64,000 nt of DNA from Halodesulfovibrio aestuarii (lineage in GTDB: Bacteria; Desulfobacterota; Desulfovibrionia; Desulfovibrionales; Desulfovibrionaceae): the NCBI RefSeq assembly GCF_050571805.1, contig NZ_CP192219.1; one strand, given 5' to 3'. The translations under genes were made by a program, and so were the position numbers. The notes below the pieces were generated by a model that was not told the DNA's origin, searched no databases, and saw only the letters and a list, made by a program, of their open reading frames with translations. Shown piece by piece: positions 44,379-53,763 of the stretch; positions within the stretch are counted from its first letter, which is position 1, and each line of letters starts with the position of its first letter.

Positions 44379-44443
44379 CAGACGTTTTGCAGATGCCGCT
44401 TGGTGAACTGGATAACTGGTTACGCGCATTACGAAAGAGGTAA
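44049..44443 (+). CDS. gpE-E' chaperone, product of a -1 frameshift
   Basis: Ribosomes that slip back one base at GGGAAAG (44303-44309) leave the gpE frame and read on to the stop at 44441-44443. The new C-terminus is RACLVFCKQSGQRLADVL and then MPLGELDNWLRALRKR, which resembles the phage P2 E' part (PLxELxxWxxR). In frame the heptamer is G GGA AAG, the X XXY YYZ form used by tail chaperones of many phages. The product is about 131 residues. Confidence 0.78.
44303..44309 (+). other. -1 frameshift slippery heptamer GGGAAAG
   Basis: Located at codons 85-87 of gpE in register G GGA AAG. The -1 frame stays open for the E'-like extension, and the zero frame stops 70 bp later. Confidence 0.75.
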
Positions 44444-44445
44444 AC

Positions 44446-46863
44446 ATGGCAATTAAACAAGTTGGTTTTGATTTTGTTATCGGCTCTTCGCTGAATAGCA
44501 ACTTTACGGCGAATATGAACCGCACAGAACGCGGACTCAGCCGTATTGGTGAAGCTGTTACCAGCTTGAACAAAATGCCTGCGTTACGTCTGGGGAATGA
44601 TCTTGCGCGCCAGAGTGGACGCATTAGCGAGTACCGTACTCAGCTACAAAAAGCACAAGCAGAACTTGTTCAGTTGAACTTGCAGGGTAAAGAAGCCGGA
44701 GAAATTTCCGGCTTGCTTGCCCGCAAGATTGAACGCACAGAAGCAACCATTGCCAAAGTAACAAATGCAATGGAGCGCGAAGGCCGTAGCTATGCCCGCA
44801 ATGTTGTTAAAGCAAAACAGCATGCAGGCTCCATTGCTGCCATGCGCAAAGAATATGGCGGATTAAATACTGCACTGGCGCAGGCAAAACAAAGACAAGA
44901 TGCCTACGCCGCAAGCATGGCAAAATCGCAAAAATATGCAGAGCAGCGCAAAAACCTTAAAGGGCAAATTGTCGGAACAGCTGCAATGGCCGGTGCAGCT
45001 GCGGCTCCCCTTGTTCTTGGTGAACAAGTAGCACAGGCAAAGTTCCGTTTAAGTACTGCCATCAACAGCGACAACAAAAACGCAGCAATGGTTGATGCGG
45101 GAAAGCAAGCGCGTGAATTATCTCGCGAAGGTTTAGCCTCTCTTACAGAAGCGTATGACATTCAATATGCTCTTAACTCTGCGGGACTTGATGCAGCTGC
45201 CGCCCGTGCCGGCTCTTCCATTGTTGCCAAAGTTTCCAAGGTAACAAACGGACAAGCTGAATCCGTAGGTGAAGTGCTTGCAACCACATACAACAACTTA
45301 GGCAGTTCTCTTGCCGGAACAAACGAAGAAAAGTTTGCCCGCATCGGTGATCTGCTTACAAAGACGCAGCTTAAATTTCAGATTAAAGACTTCGGGCAGC
45401 TTGGCGAGTCCATGAAAGAAGGTTCTGCCGGACTTGCGAACTACAATGTAAATCTTGAACAAGGCGTTACCTTACTGGGCGTACTTAACTCCGCAGGGCT
45501 TGGTGGCAGCAAAGCTGGTACGGGCATGAATGCAGTTCTGCGTCAGTTAGGAAAAGCGCAAAAAGAATGGAACATTGATTTAGTGCGCGGCGCTAACGGG
45601 CAGCTCGATATGGTTGCCACGTTGAAGCAGGTGAATGCTGCGCTCGACGGTATGGGGCAGGATGAACGTGCACAGGCCATTCAAAACGTATTCGGTGATG
45701 AAGGCTCAAAAGCTATTGTGCCGATGCTGAAAAATCTCGATTCGCTCTCTGCCACTGTCAAAGACGTTAGCGAAGGTGCCCGTGGCGTTGTTGATTCCAA
45801 CATTGCCAACTACCTCAAAACCGCAACACCTAATGCCGCCAAGGTTACAAACAGCCTTACTGATCTTGCGGGCGTTATATCCTCTGCCGTTGCTCCAGAA
45901 TTAAACATGATGCTTGATTCCTTTGCCAGTGGCGTAAACGTACTGGCTGATTTTGCACGCGAACACACAGGCGTAACTAAAACAGTTACCGGCCTTGTGG
46001 GTGGCCTTATTGCGCTAAAAACTGCTGCTCTTGGGCTTGGAATATTCCGCACCATTATGGGGCAAGGTTTCGAGTTTTTGAAACGAGGCAAGTTGCAGAA
46101 AGGATTTAGCGGCCCCGTTCCCGTTACGGTTACAAACTCCGGTTCGCTGGGTAATTCCGACTCCGGCGGGTTTGGTATGGACGGCGATAGTGACAAGAAA
46201 AAGTCCCGCAAACGTAGCGATAAAAGCCGCAGAAGCAAATTTTCGCGCAGGCTTGGAAGATCCAAAGCTGGACGTATATTCGGCAAGTTTTCCAATGGGC
46301 GTATTGGCAACATATTTAGCAAATTAGCGAACAGTAAAGTCGGCAACATGATGGGCAATCTTGTGAACAGCAAGGCTGGAAAATTCCTCGGTAAAGGCTT
46401 TCGTCCTCTCAGTATGATTATGGGCGCAGGCTCTCTTGTTAATTCCCTTTCATCCGGTGAAAAAGTTGGTGAAACCGTTGGCAGTATGGCGGGCGGTACT
46501 GGTGGCAGCATGGCTGGTTCTGCCATTGGCGCTGCTATCGGTTCGTTTATTCTTCCCGGCATTGGTACTGCGATTGGTGGCATGCTTGGCGGTATGGGCG
46601 GCGGCATGCTGGGTGACTGGCTTGGCGGTGCAGCTGGTAAACAGTTTGATGGCATCGAGCAGGCCGCAGAGTCTGCGGATAAAGTTCTAGCACCTGCCAA
46701 TGAAACTAAAGTGGAAATGTCCGTCACGTACAACATTCCCGCAGGATTAACCGAAGCAGAAAGAAACCGGTTTATGGCTCAAAAAGATAAAGAACTGGTC
46801 AACACTATGACCGACCAAGTTAACAAAATGCACCATGAACAACGGAGACGCGCCCTTGACTAG
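44446..46863 (+). CDS. Tail tape measure protein
   Basis: An 805-residue protein that sets tail length. An N-terminal helical and coiled-coil part (KIERTEATIAKVTNAMEREG) is followed by the TP901 core with SAGLGGSKAGTGMNAVLRQLGKA and FGDEGSKAIVPML, then hydrophobic segments (TVTGLVGGLIALKTAALGLG) and a Gly-rich stretch (SAIGAAIGSFILPGIGTAIG), which may sit in or cross the membrane at injection. It starts 2 bp after the chaperone stop. Confidence 0.92.
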   Translation: MAIKQVGFDFVIGSSLNSNFTANMNRTERGLSRIGEAVTSLNKMPALRLGNDLARQSGRISEYRTQLQKAQAELVQLNLQGKEAGEISGLLARKIERTEATIAKVTNAMEREGRSYARNVVKAKQHAGSIAAMRKEYGGLNTALAQAKQRQDAYAASMAKSQKYAEQRKNLKGQIVGTAAMAGAAAAPLVLGEQVAQAKFRLSTAINSDNKNAAMVDAGKQARELSREGLASLTEAYDIQYALNSAGLDAAAARAGSSIVAKVSKVTNGQAESVGEVLATTYNNLGSSLAGTNEEKFARIGDLLTKTQLKFQIKDFGQLGESMKEGSAGLANYNVNLEQGVTLLGVLNSAGLGGSKAGTGMNAVLRQLGKAQKEWNIDLVRGANGQLDMVATLKQVNAALDGMGQDERAQAIQNVFGDEGSKAIVPMLKNLDSLSATVKDVSEGARGVVDSNIANYLKTATPNAAKVTNSLTDLAGVISSAVAPELNMMLDSFASGVNVLADFAREHTGVTKTVTGLVGGLIALKTAALGLGIFRTIMGQGFEFLKRGKLQKGFSGPVPVTVTNSGSLGNSDSGGFGMDGDSDKKKSRKRSDKSRRSKFSRRLGRSKAGRIFGKFSNGRIGNIFSKLANSKVGNMMGNLVNSKAGKFLGKGFRPLSMIMGAGSLVNSLSSGEKVGETVGSMAGGTGGSMAGSAIGAAIGSFILPGIGTAIGGMLGGMGGGMLGDWLGGAAGKQFDGIEQAAESADKVLAPANETKVEMSVTYNIPAGLTEAERNRFMAQKDKELVNTMTDQVNKMHHEQRRRALD

Positions 46864-47053
46864 CTACATTGCCCAGACGGGTGAAACCTTCGACGCGATC
46901 GCCCGTAATTTATGGAACGATGAACGATTGTTTCAGCGGCTTGTTGATGCGAACCCGCAGTATCGAACTATTGTATTTTTTGCCGGTGGTGAAACGCTCA
47001 ACGTGCCTAATCTGCCAGCAGCAACAACGACTATCAAAGCGCCCTGGGAATAA
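46856..47053 (+). CDS. Tail protein X (LysM-like)
   Basis: A 65-residue LysM-like protein (TSYIAQTGETFDAIARNLW, DANPQY, LNVPNLP and the end KAPWE) of the gpX family, which binds peptidoglycan or helps the baseplate. The TTG at 46856 with GGAG eight bases upstream is the likely start and overlaps the tape-measure stop; an ATG at 46835 would add seven residues but lacks a site. Confidence 0.82.
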   Translation: MTSYIAQTGETFDAIARNLWNDERLFQRLVDANPQYRTIVFFAGGETLNVPNLPAATTTIKAPWE

Positions 47054-47055
47054 CC

Positions 47056-48072
47056 ATGCATACCAGAAACGCCTATTTCGACATAACCATACGCAGCAAG
47101 AATGTTTCTACACAGCTTGCGCCGTACATTACGTCCGTTACGTGGTCGGATGCTGCCAACTCTACCGAGGCGGACAGCTTGGACATTGAACTGGACAACC
47201 GAGACGGTCTTTTCTCCGGAGCATGGCAGCCCACTAAAGGCGATAAGCTGACGGCGAAACTCATTACTGAACACTGGCACAGTGAGCATGAACGGCTTGT
47301 AGTTAATTGTGGTGTATTTGAAATAGACGAAACAGCCTACAAATTTGGCGGCGATGGTGACTCCGTCACGCTTAAAGCTATTTCTGCAATGGTTAAAGGC
47401 GCGATCCGCCGCGAGAAGAAAAGCCGCGCATGGGAGAACACCACCTTTTCTGCCATAGCAAACAAGATTGCTACCCAGCACGGTTTCGGCTGCGTGTTCA
47501 CTGGTGATGATGTGCAGTTTACCCGCATTGAGCAAAAGTCTGAAAGCGACATTGCCTTTATTCGCCGCCTTGCCAAAGAACATGGGCATGCGTTGAAGCT
47601 TTCAGACGGCAAAGTAATTTTGATGGACGAAGCCAAGCAGGACAAAAAACCAAGCGCGGGAACCATCAACAAAAACATGGTGCTCTCTGTTGAGATTACG
47701 GACAAAAGTACAGACATCTATTCAGCCTGCGAGATTCAATACCATGACGCTGCCACGAACGAGACGCGCAAATACGTATGTAAACCGGAAGGCGTTCCCA
47801 CCTCTGGCCAGACTCTCAAAATCAAAACGCGAGTTGAGTCACTGGACGCCGCCCGCAAAAAAGCAACCGCAGCTTTACGCAGGAAAAACAAGTTTGAAAC
47901 AAGCGGCACCATCTCTTGTATGGGCAACCCGCATTTTATTGCAGGCTCTGTCTGCACGCTAGGTGGTTTCGGAGTTTTGAACGGCTTGTACGCTATTGAG
48001 AAATCCACGCATACAACGGGTGAAGGTGGCTATACCGTGTCTCTCTCTATCCGCAGGACGGTGAATTACTAA
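47056..48072 (+). CDS. Baseplate hub, late control protein gpD-like
   Basis: A 338-residue protein of the gpD/gp27 hub family: DAANSTEADSLDIELDNRDG, GDKLTAKLITEHW, and then VQFTRIEQKSESDIAFIRRL and AKEHGHALKLSDGKV. The hub joins the tube to the baseplate and carries the spike. It overlaps the gpV gene by one base, a normal P2-like order. Confidence 0.9.
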   Translation: MHTRNAYFDITIRSKNVSTQLAPYITSVTWSDAANSTEADSLDIELDNRDGLFSGAWQPTKGDKLTAKLITEHWHSEHERLVVNCGVFEIDETAYKFGGDGDSVTLKAISAMVKGAIRREKKSRAWENTTFSAIANKIATQHGFGCVFTGDDVQFTRIEQKSESDIAFIRRLAKEHGHALKLSDGKVILMDEAKQDKKPSAGTINKNMVLSVEITDKSTDIYSACEIQYHDAATNETRKYVCKPEGVPTSGQTLKIKTRVESLDAARKKATAALRRKNKFETSGTISCMGNPHFIAGSVCTLGGFGVLNGLYAIEKSTHTTGEGGYTVSLSIRRTVNY

Positions 48073-48755
48073 TGCAAGACTACACCCACGACATTGGCGC
48101 ACTGGCTGCGGTGCTTGGTAACTTATTTCAGATCGGCAAGGTGACGTCCGTTAGCGATGCAGCCGGAACCTGCCGCGTTGTGATGCCGGATGCAGACAAT
48201 ATGGAAAGTTTTGATCTGCGTGTGCTGCAAGCCAAGACGCACAAGGACAAGCAATACATTATGCCGGATGTAGGTGAAATGGTGCTGTGTGCCTTTCTTC
48301 CGTCCGGTAACGAGCAAGGCTTTGTGCTGGGTGCCTACTATTCTGAAACAGACCCCGTGCCTGTTACTACTCGCGACAAGTGGCATGCACGATTTAAAGA
48401 CGGTGCAACCATTGAGTACGACCGAAATACGCACGTTCTTTCCGCAGTTATCCCCGGTGATGCCAACATAAAAACAACCGGCAACATTTCCGCAATAGCT
48501 GACGGAACGATTACCGGAACTTCTAAGAAGTCTATTACGCTCAATGCTCCGATTATTACGCTTAACGGCAAGACCTTTATCAACGGCGCACTCTCTCAAG
48601 GTGGCGGCTCCAATGGGGGCGATGCTTCATTTAAAGGAAAGCTGCACACCACAGACGATATTTCAACCGATGCTGATGTAGTGGCAAACGTGTCACTCAA
48701 CGGCCACAAGCACACATGCCCGCATGGTGGCGATACAGGAGCACCGCATGACTAG
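48072..48755 (+). CDS. Baseplate assembly protein V (spike)
   Basis: A 227-residue protein with an N-terminal OB-like part (IGKVTSVSDAAGTCRVVMPD) and a C-terminal beta-helical spike with THVLSAVIPGDANIKTTGNI and ITLNAPIITLNGKTFINGAL. It ends with HKHTCPHGGDTGAPHD, a His/Cys-rich tip that may bind a metal, as in P2 gpV. It is the membrane-piercing needle. Confidence 0.88.
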   Translation: MQDYTHDIGALAAVLGNLFQIGKVTSVSDAAGTCRVVMPDADNMESFDLRVLQAKTHKDKQYIMPDVGEMVLCAFLPSGNEQGFVLGAYYSETDPVPVTTRDKWHARFKDGATIEYDRNTHVLSAVIPGDANIKTTGNISAIADGTITGTSKKSITLNAPIITLNGKTFINGALSQGGGSNGGDASFKGKLHTTDDISTDADVVANVSLNGHKHTCPHGGDTGAPHD

Positions 48756-49626
48756 CTTGCTGAAAACTATCAGTAACGAACTGTTTGCAAATGGGCGCGC
48801 CGCAGAAGGCATTCCTAAAGTTGCACGAGAGATTGCAGAACATGCAGGGACTACGCTTGAGCACGAAGGGCTTACACTTGTTACGCGCCAGATGGAACGC
48901 GAGCATTCTGCCCTTACGCGTGATCTTTACGAAGCAACAGGAAATGCTACAGCCGGCGGAACACCTGACCAAGTTGCCAACGGCTTTTTGCATGGACGGT
49001 TCGTAAAAATTCCCGTGGATGGCTGGAGCGTAGCAAACGACAATGGACTCCGTTCCAAGCTTGTAGATACCGCACTGGATGGCATGAAGGACAAGAAACC
49101 CGTGCCGCAGATTACTGAGAGTATGCAACAGGTACACACAGAAACCGTTGCTATGCCAGCGCCACAGGTTGCGCCTGTAACAACGCAGCCCGTGCCTACG
49201 TCGCAAAGCATGACAACTTCACAGGCCGTACCGCCGCAGAGTCCTATAGGATCTTTCGGGACAATCGCATTTCAGGTTTCACGCGAGAACACCATCACGC
49301 CGGAAAAGTTTAACGTGTCACGTCCTGCCCGTTTTGCAGAACACACCATTCTGCACGCTGCGCCCAAAGGCCAGCATCTTGGCATTGGCCTGCGTGACAT
49401 TTCAATCACTATCAAGTTGATGCATCCATTCTGCAAAAAGCCAGCTGCACGCATAGCAGAGCTGGAAGCCATGCAGGAAAGCGAACAGGCGTACCCACTA
49501 GTATTAGGCGGACGCAACTACGGCAATTACGCCCTGTTAAATCTTGATGTGACCGTGAACAAGTTTGGATACGGCGGCGCGATTCAGTCCGCAGAAGTTC
49601 AACTGAAGCTGAAGGAATATTTTTAA
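48748..49626 (+). CDS. Tail protein U-like with a long N-terminal extension
   Basis: A 292-residue protein starting at the ATG after AGGAGCACCGC, overlapping gpV by 8 bp. Residues about 165-292 resemble P2 gpU (IAFQVSRENTITPEKFNVSR, then LGIGLRDISITIKLMHPF and GGRNYGNYALLNLDVT). Residues 1-135 are an extra helical part (TLEHEGLTLVTRQMEREHSA), joined by a Pro/Thr/Gln linker. P2 gpU alone has about 160 residues, so this is a fusion or an acquired domain. Confidence 0.75.
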   Translation: MTSLLKTISNELFANGRAAEGIPKVAREIAEHAGTTLEHEGLTLVTRQMEREHSALTRDLYEATGNATAGGTPDQVANGFLHGRFVKIPVDGWSVANDNGLRSKLVDTALDGMKDKKPVPQITESMQQVHTETVAMPAPQVAPVTTQPVPTSQSMTTSQAVPPQSPIGSFGTIAFQVSRENTITPEKFNVSRPARFAEHTILHAAPKGQHLGIGLRDISITIKLMHPFCKKPAARIAELEAMQESEQAYPLVLGGRNYGNYALLNLDVTVNKFGYGGAIQSAEVQLKLKEYF

Positions 49627-49950
49627 ATGTACACCGTAGATACCACCACCGAATGGCGCCAGCAGTATGGGGCAACGAGTATTACAGCAATCCTGCAAAA
49701 TGTTCGGAACATACTTTCCACCACGCGCGGCACTGTACCGCTGGATAGAACCTTTGGTATTAGGCAAACGTTTTTAGATAAGCCGCAGGCAGAGGCTATG
49801 GCGCTGTTTTCGGGTGAAGTAATCGCAGAGGTTGAGAAGCAGGAACCACGTGTGCGTGTGCTGCGTGTTGAGTTTGCCCCTCGCACTAGTGAAGCGGCTG
49901 ACGGGCGGCTGTACCCCGTTGTTACGCTTGAAATTAAGGAGGCAGCATGA
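49627..49950 (+). CDS. Baseplate wedge protein W (gp25-like)
   Basis: A 107-residue protein of the gp25/GPW lysozyme-like family: ILQNVRNILSTTRGTVPLDR and FGIRQTFLDKPQ, then VLRVEFAP. It forms the baseplate wedge that triggers sheath contraction. It starts on the base after the U-like stop and overlaps gpJ by 4 bp. Confidence 0.9.
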   Translation: MYTVDTTTEWRQQYGATSITAILQNVRNILSTTRGTVPLDRTFGIRQTFLDKPQAEAMALFSGEVIAEVEKQEPRVRVLRVEFAPRTSEAADGRLYPVVTLEIKEAA

Positions 49951-51044
49951 GTCTTCCCGATCTTACATTTGTCGATAACGACCCTGCAAAGATTGAAGCG
50001 CGTATGATTGCAAACTTTGAAGCGATTACAGGTACAAAACTTTACCCGGGTGCGCCTGAACGTCTGTTGCTGGAAAGTACAGCAATGGAGTTCGCGCTGA
50101 TCCGCAGTGAGTTTGACCATAGCGCAAAGCAGAATTTAGCCACCTATGCAGAAGATGAGCACCTTGACCATGTAAGCGCGTTTGTTTCTACCAAGCGCCT
50201 CGATGCGGCTTATGCTTCGGGTCCTTTTGAATTTACGGCAGAGGCAGAACACACAGGCATTGTTGTTCCCAAGGGTTCGCAGATTACACCGGATGGCAAG
50301 CTTATGTTTGCCACAACTGAAGATGCAGGACTTGTTGCTGGCAAAACAACAGTAACGGTAAAAGCTGTATGTGAAACAGCCGGCAGCATTGCCAACGGCT
50401 TTGCAGCTGGGCAGATCAATAAGCTTGTTAAGCCGATTGCGGGCATTGTTTCTGTACAGAACACCGCCACAAGCATGGGCGGTGCAAACGTGGAAAGTAA
50501 CGACCACTTGCGAGAACGTGCCCTCAAAGCTCCGCGTGGGTTTAGTACAGCTGGCCCCGTTGGTGCGTATGGCTGGTGGGCCATGTCTGCACATCAGGAA
50601 ATTGCACACGCCGTTTCAGTCTCTCCGCAGCCGTGTGAAATTGAAGTGTATGTACTTATGGAAAAAGGCCGCATTCCCACCACTGAAGAACTGGCACAGG
50701 TTGCCGCTGTTCTTTCTCCGGACAAAGTGCGCCCGCAAGGTGACAGAGTGCAGGTACTCGCGCCTGCACAGATTGAATATACGCTAAATATTACTTGGTA
50801 CGCGCCATCTGTACCGAAGCAAGCAGCACTTGCCGCAGAAGTTGAACGCATTGTTGCAGAGTTCACCCAGTGGCAGCGCCTGCGCCTTGGACGTGACATT
50901 AACCCTTCTGAATTAATTCACCGTTTACGCAGTGCCGGCGTTCAGAATGTGAATGTAGCTTTGCCAGCGTATGCGGCTGTTGCATCCACGCAGGTAGCAG
51001 TCTGCACTGACACCACTATCAACTTTGGTGGAGTGCAAGCCTAA
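49947..51044 (+). CDS. Baseplate protein J
   Basis: A 365-residue gpJ-like protein (FVDNDPAKIEARMIANFEAI, YPGAPERLLLESTAMEFALI, AEDEHLDHVSAF, then RAPRGFSTAGPVGAYGWWA-like region and LRLGRDINPSELIHRLRSAG). It is the edge of the baseplate and binds tail fibres. GGAGGCAGC precedes the ATG. Confidence 0.92.
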   Translation: MSLPDLTFVDNDPAKIEARMIANFEAITGTKLYPGAPERLLLESTAMEFALIRSEFDHSAKQNLATYAEDEHLDHVSAFVSTKRLDAAYASGPFEFTAEAEHTGIVVPKGSQITPDGKLMFATTEDAGLVAGKTTVTVKAVCETAGSIANGFAAGQINKLVKPIAGIVSVQNTATSMGGANVESNDHLRERALKAPRGFSTAGPVGAYGWWAMSAHQEIAHAVSVSPQPCEIEVYVLMEKGRIPTTEELAQVAAVLSPDKVRPQGDRVQVLAPAQIEYTLNITWYAPSVPKQAALAAEVERIVAEFTQWQRLRLGRDINPSELIHRLRSAGVQNVNVALPAYAAVASTQVAVCTDTTINFGGVQA

Positions 51045-51688
51045 TGACCACACTTACTGAACTTCATTTTGCAGATCTGCTTCCGGATTCCATTAAGGAT
51101 GATGCAACCACCAAGGCGCTGGCAGAAGTTATTGATATAGAATTTTCGCTGCTGCTTGCCACCATGAATGTGCCGCAGTTTTTATTGCGTGTTGATGACA
51201 TGGTGGAGCCGGAACTTTCCATACTAGCGCGTGAATTATGCGCGCCGTTCTGGGAGCCTTCTTTCAGTGTGGAACGCAAACGCGAAGTCATTAAAAAGTC
51301 CCTTATCTGGAACATGACACGCGGCACCAGCTGGTGTGTGCGTGATGCACTGGAAACGGTGTACGGCAACGCAACACTAGAGGAATGGCACGAAGACGGC
51401 GGCACACGCGGCACTTTTAAAGTGCGTGTGGATAATGATGATCCTGTAACAAAAGATTCATTCGGCAAACTCACACGCATCCTTACCGAAACTAAACGGC
51501 AGAGCCAGCACCTAGACGCGCTTGTCATCCCCCGTAGTGCAGAAAGCAGCCTTGTAGTTGGCGGTATGTGCGAGGTTGCACAGCCTATTATCGGCGTAAT
51601 GCAGCATCATGCATCCGGTAGCGGACAATGCGGCAGTGTTGGTGTGGCGTTTTTTCTCCCAAGCATCTTGTGCAACTCTCAACTGTAA
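51044..51688 (+). CDS. Tail protein I
   Basis: A 214-residue gpI-like protein: LLPDSIKDDATTKALAEVID, VPQFLLRVDDMVEPELSILA and SWCVRDALETVYGNATLEEW. It lies between J and the fibre gene, as in P2. It attaches the tail fibre to the baseplate. The tail of about 40 residues is hydrophobic and Cys-containing, less conserved in type. Confidence 0.88.
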   Translation: MTTLTELHFADLLPDSIKDDATTKALAEVIDIEFSLLLATMNVPQFLLRVDDMVEPELSILARELCAPFWEPSFSVERKREVIKKSLIWNMTRGTSWCVRDALETVYGNATLEEWHEDGGTRGTFKVRVDNDDPVTKDSFGKLTRILTETKRQSQHLDALVIPRSAESSLVVGGMCEVAQPIIGVMQHHASGSGQCGSVGVAFFLPSILCNSQL

Positions 51689-51700
51689 AAAGGAACACCC

Positions 51701-53140
51701 ATGGCAACATTTATCAACGTCCGAACTACTGAGGTAGGACAGGCGTTACTTGCACAAGTTCATGCAGGTAGCGAAGAATTGACCATTACCGGCATTGCAT
51801 TTGGCAGTGGCGCATGGACAGACGAAGAATACGCCGAAAGAAATTTAACAGCGCTCAACAACGAAGTAATGCGCGTTGCCCCAAGTGGCGGCAGACAGTC
51901 TGGCGGCGCAGCAGATATTACGTGCGTACTCACAAACGTAACACTTGATGAAGGCTTTGCCCTTACAGAGCTGGGTGTGGTTGCAGAAAAGAAAGACGGC
52001 TCTGAAGTACTTTACATGGCAGATTGCGTACCGCCTGTTAAATCTACATGGATCAGCGCTAACGATGAATACCGCATTGAAATTCCTGTTACGCTGCGCA
52101 TTAAGTGTTCCAGTAATTCAACTGTAGAAATCCGTGTTGAAAGCACTGTGCCTGTAACAAATGAAGACTTGGAAAACCACAACACCTCGCCAAACGCGCA
52201 TCACGATATTCGTGAGCTGTTGCGGACTCATACCCATTCGTGGAGTGTTATTACTGGCAAGCCTTCTGTTTTTCCACCAGCTGGGCATACGCATACCCCT
52301 AATCAGGTGGGTTTAAGCAATTTACCTAACGCGAAAAGTGACAGCGTAACATCCACCAGTAGCAACAGCCTTGCCACAAGTAAGGCTGTAAAAATTGCAT
52401 ACGATAAAGGGAAACAGGCTCTTGATCTTGCTGGCCAAAAGGCAGCATCTAACCACAACCATAATAGCGTATATGCCACTAAAACGCATACACACACGCC
52501 TGCACAGGTGGGGCTTGGCAACCTGCCTAACGCTAAAAGTAGTAGTGTTTCATCAACTAGTGAAAATGCTCTGTCTACTAGCAAAGCCACTAAGACTGCA
52601 TACGATAAAGCAACGCAGGCATTAAATGCCGCAAATACCAAAGCTGCATCGAATCACAATCACGATTCACGTTATTACACAGAAAGCGAAGTCAGATCGC
52701 GTATTGCAGACTCTAAAATTCATGGTGGCATTGAATTATTTAGTGGTTCTGTAAACAGCTCCGGACGGCCTATTGATGAAAAAACGGGGCAACCCGATTT
52801 GCGATACGGCGTATGTGATGGCCGCACATATGCTTCTCCAGATGGCAGGAATGTAAGTACACCTAATATGAGAGATCGTTTTACCGTTGGTGCAGGCGGA
52901 AAATATTCCGTTGGAAGCAAAGGTGGTGCTGAAAAGGTTTCTCCAACCGTAAGCACGACTGCGTCACATGACCACCTAATCGCATATGAGACTGGTAATG
53001 ATCTGTCGGGTTCCACTTATCACAACTTCAACAGCCGCAATACTGGCGATCCCGATGATGGAACGGCTCACACTGGTGGTTCTCAGGCGCATGAAAACCG
53101 GCCGCCATACATCGGCGTGTTTTACATTAAATATCTATAG
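51701..53140 (+). CDS. Tail fibre protein with collar-like domain
   Basis: A 479-residue fibre. The N-terminal 160 residues attach to the baseplate (ALTELGVVAEKKDGSEVLYM). The middle has two repeats of about 72 residues with VGLSNLPNAKS or VGLGNLPNAKS, then SNSLATSKAVKIAYDKGKQAL-type helix and NHNH. The C-terminus (RPPYIGVFYIKYL, HTGGSQAHENRPPY) is the tail-collar type that binds the receptor. The receptor on the host cell is unknown. Confidence 0.88.
   Translation: MATFINVRTTEVGQALLAQVHAGSEELTITGIAFGSGAWTDEEYAERNLTALNNEVMRVAPSGGRQSGGAADITCVLTNVTLDEGFALTELGVVAEKKDGSEVLYMADCVPPVKSTWISANDEYRIEIPVTLRIKCSSNSTVEIRVESTVPVTNEDLENHNTSPNAHHDIRELLRTHTHSWSVITGKPSVFPPAGHTHTPNQVGLSNLPNAKSDSVTSTSSNSLATSKAVKIAYDKGKQALDLAGQKAASNHNHNSVYATKTHTHTPAQVGLGNLPNAKSSSVSSTSENALSTSKATKTAYDKATQALNAANTKAASNHNHDSRYYTESEVRSRIADSKIHGGIELFSGSVNSSGRPIDEKTGQPDLRYGVCDGRTYASPDGRNVSTPNMRDRFTVGAGGKYSVGSKGGAEKVSPTVSTTASHDHLIAYETGNDLSGSTYHNFNSRNTGDPDDGTAHTGGSQAHENRPPYIGVFYIKYL
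52285..52680 (+). repeat. Two copies of a fibre repeat
   Basis: Two in-frame units of about 200 bp, near 52303-52500 and 52505-52680, with VGL(S/G)NLPNAKS, ALSTSKA-type and KAASNHNHDS. Recombination between such units can change fibre length. Confidence 0.65.
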
Positions 53141-53148
53141 GAGAAGTT

Positions 53149-53760
53149 ATGCACGTAACAGTTATTGCACCAGATAAAGTAGTTCTAGTTGATGGCAGCG
53201 CTCTAAAACTACCTAACTTTGATTTTGATGAAACTCTTCACGCTATCCAGTTTGATGGGCAGGAGGGGCAAATTGAATTTGAAACACCGGACGGAGGCGT
53301 AAGCACTGCGCCAATATCTGAATTAGAAGTGCAGCCATATGTGGAAGCTTGGAATGCAGAAAAGGCACGACTTGAAGCGATTATACCGCCTAAACCAACA
53401 CTCACTGAAGCCCGCACCACAAAGCAACGCCAGATCGCAGCTGCGCATGATGCGTTTCTTAAAGCTCAAAGCGTGGAGTATTCCGAAATGGAGCGGCAAA
53501 CATGGGATTCTCAGCGCACAGAGTCACAAGCGCTTCTTGCTGATCCACAAGCAGCAGCTCCACTTGTACGAGCGATCGCTAATGCACGCGGCATGGATGT
53601 GATAGAAATGGCGCGGCGTATTCAAGAAAACACACAAGCATGGTCAGTTCTTGCAGGCCACGCCACAGGTCAGCGCTTGAAGTATCAAGATGCGCTGGAA
53701 GCTTGCACGACCGTTGAACAGGTTGAGGCTATTTCTATTTCATTCACGACACCGGAGTAA
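53149..53760 (+). CDS. Tail fibre assembly-like protein (DUF4376 type)
   Basis: A 203-residue protein placed after the fibre gene. The C-terminal 100 residues (ARTTKQRQIAAAHDAFLKAQ, VEYSEMERQTWDSQRTESQA) look like the DUF4376 fibre-assembly type, and the N-terminus is a small beta domain. It probably chaperones or decorates the fibre. GGAGAAGTT precedes the ATG. Confidence 0.7.
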   Translation: MHVTVIAPDKVVLVDGSALKLPNFDFDETLHAIQFDGQEGQIEFETPDGGVSTAPISELEVQPYVEAWNAEKARLEAIIPPKPTLTEARTTKQRQIAAAHDAFLKAQSVEYSEMERQTWDSQRTESQALLADPQAAAPLVRAIANARGMDVIEMARRIQENTQAWSVLAGHATGQRLKYQDALEACTTVEQVEAISISFTTPE

Positions 53761-53763
53761 CCA

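Noticed and set aside
45810..46736. A 308-residue Pro-rich open frame opposite the tape measure gene
   Set aside because: Mirror of the Gly-rich tape measure sequence.
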